Origin: Tretioscincus oriximinensis
Lineage: Eukaryota; Chordata; Lepidosauria; Squamata; Gymnophthalmidae
Assembly: GCA_022410635.1 (NCBI GenBank)
Contig: JAJVDF010000302.1
Coordinates: 228,544-292,543 of the forward strand
Length of the DNA: 64,000 nucleotides
Direction: 5' to 3'
Below the pieces are notes generated by a model. The model was not told the origin of the DNA. It ran no database searches and saw only the letters and a program-made list of their open reading frames with translations. Shown here in pieces: positions 32,001-44,000 of this stretch. The translations under genes were made by a program, and so were the position numbers. Numbering within the stretch: position 1 is the first letter of the stretch; each line of letters opens with the position of its first letter.

Positions 32001-35000
32001 ATTGTTCCATGGAGTGGGGCCCAAGTTATTTAGGGCCTTATAAGTAAAACACCTTAAATTGGGCTTGGTTGCGGATTGGCAGGCTGTGCAGCTATTTCAA
32101 GTGGCATTGATTATAGGGCAGGTATAGAAATGTATATACATAAAGAAATAATAAATAAATGTGTCTGACTAATTGAGAGCCAGTTTGGTGTAGTGGTTGA
32201 GTGTTGGACTCGCACCTGGTAGTCTCCCGGTTCGATTACCCACTCCTCGATGAAAGCCAGCTGGATGACCTTGGGCCAGTCACAGTTCTTTGAACTCTCT
32301 CAGCCCCACCTACTCCACAGGGTGTCTGTTGTGGAGAAAGCAACAAAAGCTATGTGCGCCACCATATGGTTGACCTCCCTGAGACCTTCGGATATAGGGT
32401 AGGATGCAAGTACAGATAAATAAATAGTTGTTCCGTTCAACAACCTAGCTGCTGCACTTTGCATCAACTGCAGCTACCGAACAATTTTCAAGGGCAGTCC
32501 CATATAGTCCAGTAGTCCAATTTGGAAGTTAACAGAACGTGGATTACTGTGGCTAGAGCTTCCCTGTTCAGAAGTGACTGTTACTAATGAATCAGATGTA
32601 ACTAGAAGTACACATTCCTGTAAATGGCAGGCACCTATTCCCTGTGGGCCTCACCTGAATTACAGATGGAGCCCACACAGCCAAATGTGTAAAAGTGCAA
32701 AAAAGGGACTGGATAGGAGCAAATAGTGATTCATATCTTTTATCATTTACGATAAACATCATCTTGAGGATTCAAATATGTAACTAAACCTGAAAACGAA
32801 TAGCTGTACTGTTGCCATACATGTTATTGTGTAACTGATTTTCTCTTTATCTTAGTTTAAATATGGAAAAATATCTTCAAAACACAATGGAAGCGTGAAG
32901 AAAGGTGTCATATTTGCTACTTACTCGTCGCTTATTGGAGAGAGCCAGTCTGGAGGTAAATACAAAACCAGGCTCAAGCAGCTTCTTCATTGGTGTGGAG
33001 ACGAATTCGATGGAGTCGTATCCTTTTTAGCATTGTGAAATTTTCTCCTCATCCTTTTAACATTGATTCATATAGTTAGAAAATAATATGATTTTACATT
33101 GATATCATTTCATAAAAAGGAGGCCAAGCTATTTATCCGTTGCTTCTATTCAATAGCATAGTTCTGTAATAATTTACAGATCTATGCTGTGAATTACGTG
33201 AAATATTACAATGCTTAGCACTTGTGTCTCATGTTAAATTTCAAGGTTATATGGGAGTTGTTGCCCGTAAGGCTGTATCTTTTACTTCATAAGCTTTACT
33301 GTCCTTTTAAAAAGTATACTGCCTGAAGTGGTGCGTTGGCTATGCATTTCCTTTAATCTTATATTTCTTAATTACCTTATTTTTTAATTGCTGTGACCCA
33401 CTTTGGGACTGTGGGATAAAAGGTGGAATGTAAATTCTTAAATAAAACAAACAAAAACTTATAGTACTTACAACCTTTTTTTATTCCAAAGGACTCAGTG
33501 TGACATGCATTGTCCTTTTTGCCTCTGCTTATCCTTAAAACAGCCTCATAAAGTACGTTAAGTAGGAGTAGAGAGTTAGAGGTAAGTTAGAGAGGTAGGG
33601 AATGATTTGTGATTGCTCTGAGAACTTCAATGACAAAGTCAAAATTGGAACCCAGGACTCTGGTCCTAGGCCAGTACACTTCGTTCATGTGGCAATCCTA
33701 CACTTGTGTAGGATTGAAACAGGCTTGCCTTGTGATATTATAGAATCCCTTAAAGCTTCATTGAATGTGGACTTGCTTTTCATCTGCTTAGTTGTTGTTT
33801 AAGAACATAAGACCATACTAGATCAGGCCACAGCCCATCCAGTCCAACATTCTGTCTCACACAGAGGCCCACCAGATGCACCTGGGCAGTCTAAACAGAG
33901 AAAAAGTCCTGTTCATGACTCCCTGCGAATGGTATTATATTTGTTTGCTGTGACTTCTTCATGTAGTATCTTTTCCTTAACAACATATTCAGATAGTATT
34001 TGATGAATGTCATAAAGCTAAAAATCTTTGTCCTGTTGGCTCTTCCAAACCGACCAAAACAGGCTTAGCAGTTCTGGAGCTGCAGAATAAACTTCCAAAG
34101 GCCAGAGTAGTTTATGCTAGTGCTACAGGCATGTATAAAGTATTTTAATATCTCTTCTGAATTTTCAGTGTTTTCACTTGGTAAAAGGTTTGCTTGATAT
34201 ATTTTTTAAAAATAATTTTTTTCAGGTGCATCGGAACCGCGTAATATGGCATATATGAATCGCCTTGGCATATGGGGTGAAGGAACTCCATTTAGGGAGT
34301 TCAGTGATTTCATCCAAGCAGTTGAACGAAGGTATTGATGACCTGTATAAGTTGTGCTTGAATGTTGAAAGTGATTTTTTGGAACAAATCTAATTTTATA
34401 GGATGCAGGAGGGAGAATCCTTACACATAATTCTGAGAAACATTGTGGTTGTTTTACTCAGTTCAACTGGGTCTGACAAACATGACAGATGCAAATGAGA
34501 AATATCTAATAATGTTATTTCACAGTGTCCTAGAATTATTTTATTATATGTACTTAATCTGAAGTTAGAAAGCAGATAGTTTCAATCTTTGGTTTCTATG
34601 TCTAGGGTCTTTCATCAGAAGAACCAGTGAAATATAAATGTATTGCCCCAGGCATGGCAAATAGGATGCAGAAAATTATTTCTCTGAATAGAGATCTGTG
34701 GATTGTGTACACAGCTGTTCTGGGAATAACGTTTACTCTGTTCTTTTAGTCCCAAGAGATAGTCTCAAATATGGTATCTATTTAGGCTTGTATGTGTGTC
34801 ACTCTGCACTCTTTTTTCCCCTTGACCTTAGTTTTTATTTAAAATACATAAAACTAAATTATTTTGAGCTACAATAATTTTTTCTCTGCAATTTATTCAT
34901 TGACTTCCTCTCCTTCTGCTCCATCATTTTATCTTTTCATAAGTTGCTTTATTAACCCTTCTTCAACTACTCTTTAGTCTTTAAAGCATACAAATAGAAG

Positions 35001-38000
35001 TCTACCTTCTTTTTTTGTAAAAAATCTATTATTATTATTTTATTTATAACAAATTTGTCCAATGTTTTATCCCCTCTTAGAATAGTTAGGTTGTCCATTT
35101 CAATTAAGTCCAACAATTTAAAAAACCAACCCTGTCAGTTCTTCCTTCTGTATTTAATTCTTGCTTCATTCTTCATACTTCTTAGTACAGTTTATTTATT
35201 TTATTTTTATTTAAAAGATTTTTACCCCGCCCTTCCCCCCGAAGGTGTCCAGGGCGGCTTACAAAAATTAAAAAATTCGGGTCGCCATGACCTTCACAAG
35301 ATTAAAATCATAAAACACAGTTGGGATCATGATTTTGATATTTACTCACTATTTTAAAATGTGTTGTGTGCAACAATTGTCTATTAGAGTGTTTACAATT
35401 ACTTTTTTATTTTCAGGGGTGTGGGTGCCATGGAAATAGTTGCTATGGATATGAAACTAAGAGGAATGTATATAGCAAGGCAGCTGAGTTTTTCAGGTGT
35501 GACCTTCAAAATCGATGAAGTTCAGCTTTCCCATCACTATGTTAAAATGTATAATAAATCTGTAAAAATGGTAAGTTTATTGCAAATATGGTCTACCATT
35601 TCAGGCTTAACTCGTTCATTCTTAAAGCATTTGAGGTGCTGAATACGAACCCTTATGCACGAGCTGATAAATATAACTGACTTCAATTTGCTGGCTTTTG
35701 TTTATTTAATTTATTTACTTACATTTCTTTTCCACCCTATACCCAAAGTCGCAGGGTGGATTACAATACAAAAAATCGTCTTAAAATAGAAGCATTAAAT
35801 AATATATTTATAAGATTTGAATTGGCTACTGCTAAATAGGTGTTTTTTAAATGCAGTTTGGTCCATAGAGAATCCTAAAGCATGCATGTTTAACTATCAT
35901 TGTTTCTCTTCTACTATGTGTTCAGACTTGAATATATTCTACTGTGTTCTGTCGTCTGAACTTCTGCTGTTAGTTACCAGAGATAGAGAAACCTCCTGTA
36001 ACATTTGAATCATTATGAATGACCCAGTATATTCATAGCTCAGTATATTTGGCCAACATTCTGTGTGAGTTGATTGCTTACAACAGTAGAATATACGGAG
36101 CGTAGAATATTCTTCAGCAGACACTTGAAGTATAAAGGAATAAAGAAAAGAACTAGCCATGCATTTATAGCTCTTTCTGAGTTAATCGTATTGTGGGTTA
36201 TTTAGGGGCTTCTTGTTTGCAAGACCCCACTGAGGGCTGTTCTCATTGAGACCCTATCAACATCCAGCCCCGACCATCACTCTAAGATGATATTTCTGGA
36301 ACCAAGAATCAGAAATGACATCCATTCAAGATGTTGTTTCTGGAACAGGAATCAGAAATTACATCTAGTGGTGGGCAGGGCGAGGGGGTAAACCGCAACC
36401 CTACAGAAAACATTTTGCGACACAGTTTGAGGTTGTGACCAATGGATTGGGAACCGCTGTTAATAGAATAAAAGACCAATGGATGATAAGGACTTGTTCT
36501 GCTTTTGATTTTATTTTTAGTGGGTAAGTGCCAGGGAGAAGTTTCAACAAGCTGCTGACCTCATCGATGCTGAACAACGGATGAAAAAGTCAATGTGGGG
36601 CCAGTTCTGGTCTGCCCACCAGCGATTCTTTAAGTACTTGTGCATAGCCTCCAAAGTAAAAAGAGTTGTGCAGTTAGCACGAGAAGAAATCAAGAATGGC
36701 AAAGTAAGTAATGAGCTGACCTTGATATGGATTCTTCTCAAATTGTAACAATATTCTCTGGAAGATTCTAGAGTAGCCTTTGTTCTCAGAAGACTGAATC
36801 AGGAAGGGATAGCTAACAAGTGCATTGTTCTGAGTGTCTCCTGCACAAAGTGAGAGAGGTAGGGACTCCAGACCTTTGTTGCTTCATGCAGGATAGACAG
36901 CCAGCTTTTCAATTGTCGCAAGTTTTGGGGCCTATTTTAAGGACTTGACAGCCAGTGGAGTGCATCCATCCCCGCTGTGAGGAGGAGATCTTGTTCATTG
37001 GGTTCATTGGAACCCTGACCTGGATGAGCAGAGAGCTCAGGAGAAGGGTACAAATTAGGTGCAGCAGAGTTGATTAGAGTATTATGTGGAATGGTTTGTC
37101 TTCCAGGAAGTAAATATCCTGAATCTTTTCCTTCTCTAGTGTGTGGTAATTGGACTGCAGTCCACAGGAGAAGCAAGAACCTTAGAAGCTTTGGAAGAAG
37201 GTGGAGGTGAACTAAATGACTTTGTTTCAACAGCAAAGTAAGAACATTATCAGTTCAGTTTCTGATCACATTGTACTACAAAAAATATTAATAATGAGGT
37301 GAAAATGGGAGAGGTTTGGCTAGTGCACCGTGCTGGACCATGGCTTACAGTCTTGTTTTGAAAATTGAAATAGGTGGTTGCCTAGAAGGAAAGTGAATCT
37401 TGCATCTACAAAACACATGGCAGCTTAGAACATGATATAAGGTGGTGGGGCCCACCAATTGCATCTTCATTTGCTTCTCAGCTCCTTACAAATAGCATTT
37501 AAAGAGTCCTGCATTTTGCTCCACCCCAGAGGCAGTATCAAGACATTCATTCCAGGCTTGGTTGAGTTTACCATCACCAGATCATAGATTCTCAGTTCCT
37601 CATTATAAGGTTTCCTGGCTAGGGTAGAAACACTTGCCCTCAGATTTCACCTTGGTAGAATGGACAAAAACTTGGATCCAGAGTCAAAATAAAAGAACTC
37701 CCAAGAGCTGTAAAAAGGTTTTTGTTTTATTGCAAAGCATGCATAGTCCAGAAAAATAAGCATTCTCAATCCAATGCTGGAGTGCATCTTGTGTTAGTAC
37801 AGAAGAAAAGAATTCAGGTTACAAACATCTTCCAAAGCTTATTGCAAACACTTTGCTGTTTTGCTAACGGTGCAGCTGAACTGATAGCAACCATTTATTT
37901 GAAGTAGATTAAAGTACTACTCCCCAATTATTCCCAAGACTGCAGTTTGTCCTTTCTCTTCTGCTCAAGGCTGGAACAAAGATGGCTCTAATCTTGTTAA

Positions 38001-41000
38001 CAAACTTATACATTCGTTCTGTGCATAAACCTTAAACTCACCTATTTTTAGGTAGTAGCCACTGTAAATGCTGTCATGATACAAACCATTGAGAGGATTT
38101 TCAGGCTAATAACACTGTGGAATGAGACTGTTTCTGGGGTTGTTTAAATTAGTCATGGGGTGTTTTTCTTATCCCAGTTGATCTAAAGAGTTGATCATTC
38201 TTCATTGTTGAAACCGGCATACTTCATTAGGAAACGGAGCACAATCTAAAGATTAAGCAATTCAGGTTTCAGGGAAGAAAAATAACTGAAGTAGAAAAGT
38301 GGGGGCGGGGGTGTAGCCATTGTGATACATATTACGTGAAATGTCAACATGCAGGTGGAACCCCTTTAGAAAGAACCCCGATATAACAAAATTCGCAGTA
38401 TAACAAATAAAGTCCTGGTGGTACACCTGTAAGAGTAATGTTGGTTGCAATGGGTTTCATTATTACACAATTTAATGATAACAAACAAATTTACCCGAAC
38501 CCCTTGGTGTTTGTTATAACGAGGTTTTCACCAGCATTCCGCTTTTAAAAAATACCAATTCAATAATTCAATTTAATTCAATATCATTCACCTGTATTCC
38601 CTTTAAATGTGTTAATTGACAGCTTTGTTTTTATACATTTTACTTTTACTTAACTGGTTTCAAAGCTTTGGAAAAATCACTGCAAATTTGGCTTGGCTTT
38701 TCAAGCATGGTTTTGTTTTTCTTAGCCATTTAGAATATCTATTTTAATTGACATTGAGCCGCATGATTAGAAAGACTACTTGGAAATTCAGAAAAATTTA
38801 AAATACAGTCAAAATAAATCGCCACCATCATCAATGAAGAGCTCATATTTGAGCTCTTTTTCTAATTGTATCATTTATAAACGTTGCTACCTTGAGCTTG
38901 ACTATCAAATTTTTATTTTCTAGAAAGCATCATCGGCTATGTCCTAAATATTGGAAATAATCCGCCACAGGCTGTATTTAAGCAAAATATAGCTACCAGT
39001 AGTAGTAAGAAGATATTTATATTTTTAATTGCTTTTATTATTATAAAGCCCGAAGTAGCTGAGGGAAGAGGGGGAAGTAAATAAATAAGTAAATAAAAAA
39101 TAATTAATTAAGTAAATTTCAGCCCACGGGCAAAATACAGCCAAAATATAGGCATGATCGGCCATATAAGTTTACTTTGTACATCTGAGTAAAACCTGCA
39201 GCACATGGGCAGCAACGATTTAAGTAGTGAATACAGTTGAATAATCCTTGAATGTTGATTCTCACTTTTGAAAAAAAAACTTCCTGAAACATGGAATAGT
39301 TAACCCTTTCAGAATGAATTTAACTTTCTTTTGAGACTTTATTCTAGAAAATGAAACATGTTTACCTGAAAATTAAAATTTGAGTTAATGGTATTGGTTG
39401 TTTCTAAATTCATATCCATAGAATGAAAACGATCTTACCAATAGAAAATAATTATGGGTTTTATTGGTTTGAAACTAATATATATTAAATGCTGATGGAA
39501 TGTATATGTTTAGGAACTTTATAGTGGACTTGGAAACTGAGTACTGATACAATTGGACATGTTTCAGTTTCTGGATTGTTTAATGTTTTGCAAAAAGGCA
39601 CACAATTGAAGAATAGGCCTAGTTCAGAAGAGTGGGGATGGACAATGGAAAGTATTTTTTCACACAGAGGGTCATCAGCCTTTGGAATTTACTTCCAGGA
39701 GAGGTGGTGGTAGCTAGTAGCCTGGATAGCTTTAAGACAGGATTAAGCAAGTTTATGGACACCAAGGGTATAAGCTACTAGGATAGATGGCATGATGCTA
39801 CCTCTGAGATGGAGCAATAGGCAGTACTCCTGAAATACCATTTGTAGGGCGTTGAGAACAGTTGAAGATTTTTCCTTCTTCTGTTCCCGACTGCCCAGGT
39901 GCAATTGATGGTCCTCTATGTGAGACAGAATGCTGGACTAGATGGGCTCCGACCCAATTCAACACGACTTCTTTTATGTTCTTATGTTCATTTGATAACA
40001 TTTAAAATTATGTAGGTGGCTCAGTATAGTTAGCCTATAGAGAATTAACTCCTCCCTGCTTTGTCTCTGTGGCAAAGTGGAGGTGTTTAAAATATCAGCA
40101 GTGCCTATTTCCAGCTATGTCTGTTTCACCAGTTACATCAGATGCTTTGGTCCCTTAGCATCTGAAGAAGTAGACGTGTCTATGAAAGCTTATGCCACCT
40201 ATTTTTCTACAGTTAGTCTCTGGTGGTACTCGCCCCTTGCTGGACTTTCACCAGTTACAGCCATTTTTGGACAGGGACAATTGGCTACAGTAATCCATGC
40301 TCTGGTAACTTCCAGATTAGGTTCTACAAGGGGCTGCCCTTGAAAACAGTTTGGAAGCTGCAGCTTGTGCAGAAAGGAACACCCCATTATCATACTTACC
40401 TGTGGGCTGACTGCTGACCAGAATGTCTGGCCAGATACATATCACGCTGGTTTTGAAAGAGCTAACATTGGCTTTCAGTCTGCTACTGAGCCTTAATCAT
40501 GATATTAACTCTAACCTATAACATCCCAAATAATGTGGGCCCCAAATACGTAAAAGAACGCCTTCTCCCATATAACCTGCCCTTGCCTTATGATCTGCAG
40601 AGGGCCTTTCCTGATTATACCATCTCTCTCATTGGCAAGGAGGGCAGGAACTCAAGATAGGGCCTTCACCATGATAGCCCCCAGTCTGTGGAACCCTCTC
40701 CCCCTTGAGGTGCTTCAATCACCATCTCTGTATGCATTAAGAAAACGCTTGAAGATGTACCTTTTTTACCTGGCCTTTTTGTCTCTTTCCCCTATTTTCA
40801 GATTTTGATGTTTTTATATATAGGTTTTTATTAATGGCAATAAAACCTATAGTGTTGTATAGAAATGTAAATAAATAAATAAAATATCGCCTTAGAGCAA
40901 AATATATGTTCCTCATCTCCTCTTGGTCACTTTGCCTTCTGTCATGCTGCTAGCTTTAATTTTTCTTGGGTCTCTTGTATGGATTTCTAAGAGCCGGCAG

Positions 41001-44000
41001 CTAGCTATATTTGAGTGCTTCACAAACTCTGAAGGCCACAAGGTTGTTCAAGGATTACTGGAGATGAAAACCCAGTAGGTTGCTGACCAAATGAAGTGAC
41101 TTTTCTTTCTTCTTTTTGGAATTTTACAGAGGGGTGTTTCAGTCTCTTATTGAGAAACATTTTCCAGCTCCTGACAGAAAGAAGCTTTTTAGTTTGTTGG
41201 GAATTGATTTGTCTGCTCAAAGTAATAACAATTCTCCTGGGGACAGCCCTTGCAAAGAAGACAAAGTCAAGAAACGTAAAGGTGAGACGTTGTTCTAACT
41301 TCAGCAGGGATGAGGGAAGCAGTTCAGATGAACTGGTAAAGAAAAAGAGGATACGCCTTGTTTGGCATACCCAAATTCTGATTAGCAGTTTGCAGCATAT
41401 TAAGCTTGATTCTACATTCTTCTGTGAAGATAGCTCTGTGATCTTGGGCCAATCACAATTCTTTAGAACTCTCTCAGCCCCACCTATTTCACAGGACATC
41501 TATTGTGGAGAAAGCAGCAAAAGCGCTGCCCTTTGGTTGGTTGTGTAAGCCACTTTGATTCCCTTTGGATTGAGAAAAATGGTGTATAAAAACTGATTCT
41601 TCTTTAGAGACCATGAAGGACAGAAGGGGCTGATGATCTCAGGTGAATGTTGTTGACTTCTATGCTTGAATAAATGAACATACCAAAATACTGAAAGCAA
41701 AATTTATATTTTAAATGATGTTTATTCATTCTGTTTTCTATAAAAAAAGGTGAAGACATGAGCAGAGAAGCCAAAAAAGCTCGTAAAACTGGTGGACTAG
41801 CTGGGAGCAGTTCTGATGAAAGCTACAGTGATTCAGATATCTCTGAAAATGAAGAAAGTGATAATGAAAGCTCCCGGTTTTTAAGCTCAGGAGATGACGA
41901 TGACTTTAATCCATTTAGAGATGAGTCCAGTGAGGATGATGAAGATGGTGAGAAAATATAGTTACTTCATGTAATCTAGATCGTTTCCACATGATTAGCT
42001 TCCCTATTTTTTGATATTGCTATTTTAATATGGTAAATTAGTTTTTCTTATTAACTGCCCTGAGACCTTCGGGTATAGGGTGATGTAGAAATGTTAAATA
42101 ATTAAAAATTACATGGTGACATGTGTTAATATTCTTCTGTTAGTTCATGGAATTTGAGTATCATTCCAAATTTTTCAATATGCAGATGAAACCCCGTTAT
42201 AATAAACGCCAAGGAGCAGGTGAATTTGTTATAATGAAAACCATTGTAACCAACATTACTCTTATGGGTGTTCCATCAGGACTTTCAGATTTGTTAGTTA
42301 TACCTTTGAATTTATCTGGGTTCTTTATAACAAGGTTTCAACTGCATAAAGCTAGAGTTTGTATTAATAATGTGTTCTGTTGTTCTGATACAATGCTGGA
42401 AATCCAGAACTTCTCTTGCTCCTTTAATACCTTTTTTTCCTTTTAACTTCAGACCCTTGGCTTATTAGAAAAGAACATAAGAAAAATAAAGAAAAGAAGA
42501 AAAAGAAAAGCATTGACCCAGATTCTATTCAGAGTGCCTTACTAGCATCTGGTCTTGGATCTAAGCGCCCCAGTTCTCTCTCTTGCACGGCGGTTACAAC
42601 ATCCTCTACAAATACATCCGGTGCGTTGACTGGACTATGGCTTATACTTGGACTTTGATGTCAAGGAGTCTTCCTTAGCAGTTAAAGCACTTGTAGATCT
42701 TTTAGCTTATTCCTTTTCCTCTTTTTTTTCCTTTTTCAATATTTTTCTGTAGCCAGCAGCAATACAAATGCCAATTATGTGACCAGTCAGGATGCAGTCG
42801 AACGAGCCCAGCAGATGAAGAAAGAATTGCTTGATAAACTGGAAAAACTATCAGAAGATCTTCCTCCTAATACACTGGATGAGCTCATAGATGAGCTGGG
42901 TGGTCCTGAAAATGTGGCTGAGGTAATTGCTAGATATCAAGGCAGTGAAGGTCCAAGTTGCTATAAATGTGTCAGAACAAGTAAATATGCCCCTTTCCGC
43001 ACTACGCCTTGTTCCAGGATATACCTTGGAATGAGGATCTGCCATAGTTTGGACTAACAGGTTGATGACAGCACCCTATTCCAAGATGTATTCTAGAGTA
43101 AAGTCCGGTGAAAAAAGGGTCTAAAATTACAATATTTTCTAGCACTCTAATGCAGCTGTTCCCAACCTTAGAATTTGCATCTGCATGTGTGCAGAATGCA
43201 ATTTCCAGGCTCATGACCACAGATTGGGAACCACTGCCCTAGTGCCTTTTTCCTTGCTGGCTCCCATTACCTTTCAGATATTGTTAGTTGAAAAAGGCAG
43301 AAGCTTAATTATTTCTGGATTGGATTAGAACTAAACTTGTCAGTAGGTAACTGCTGGACTGACTTTCTGTCTGTTACAGAAACAAGTTCTTTAGGTCTAG
43401 GAGGTGAGGCATGCCTCTTAACAGCGGGTTATTTCTTGCAAGTTCCAGCTGGAAGCAATAGAAGAGGCTCAGCCCATTAAGAGACTTAAAGCCCTCTGTC
43501 AGTGGAGCTAATCTCAGTCCTTCCCTGGATCTAGGAAGTAGGCATGACCTACCTCCTAGATCCAGAACACCACCCCACAGGTAAGTGTGACATTGGGGTG
43601 TTCCTTTTCTGTCGCTTTCAGTTGAAAGCATTGTTTTGTATCTTTCCTTATCTACATCTATTACACCTTGAGGCCTATTGTATGCTTTTCTTTGATGGAA
43701 GTGAGGACTGGTCATTCAGAGCTGGAGCGGCCAGTAGGACTGAACTCTACAGTCTTCATCAGAAAACTAAAGCTAGGAGCAAAATGTTACCAGACATGTT
43801 CTAGGCAACAATAAACCCTTCCAATGTGTTTGAAGAAAACTGTTGCATTTGCTTCTTCTTTACTTAAATGCAAGTCCCATATGGGCCAGGATGTTTGGTG
43901 GTTTTTCTTGATAATCCCGAATTGGGATGGATTATTTGTTTTACTGCGGTGTTTATCTAGAACTAAGAGTTGGTTTTGATTGGTCAGCAGGGGGTGCAAG

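Larger units (their letters stand above)
37238..41129 (+). other. SBNO1: SBNO1 intron 16
   Basis: 3.9 kb. CR1 pieces (37427-37560, 39629-39990), a mariner-like MITE (38348-38538) and an L2-like LINE (40075-40885) are listed or named here. 37565-38340 and 38540-39620 show nothing recognisable. Confidence 0.7.

Noticed and set aside
32175..32260. tRNA gene suggested by A and B boxes
   Set aside because: The sequence does not fold as a full tRNA and continues into a SINE body and LINE-type tail; the same pattern recurs at 45103 and 55975.
34128..34140. Alternative GT donor (GTATAA at 34132) for intron 12
   Set aside because: Using it adds four bases and shifts the frame, destroying TGASEPRNM.
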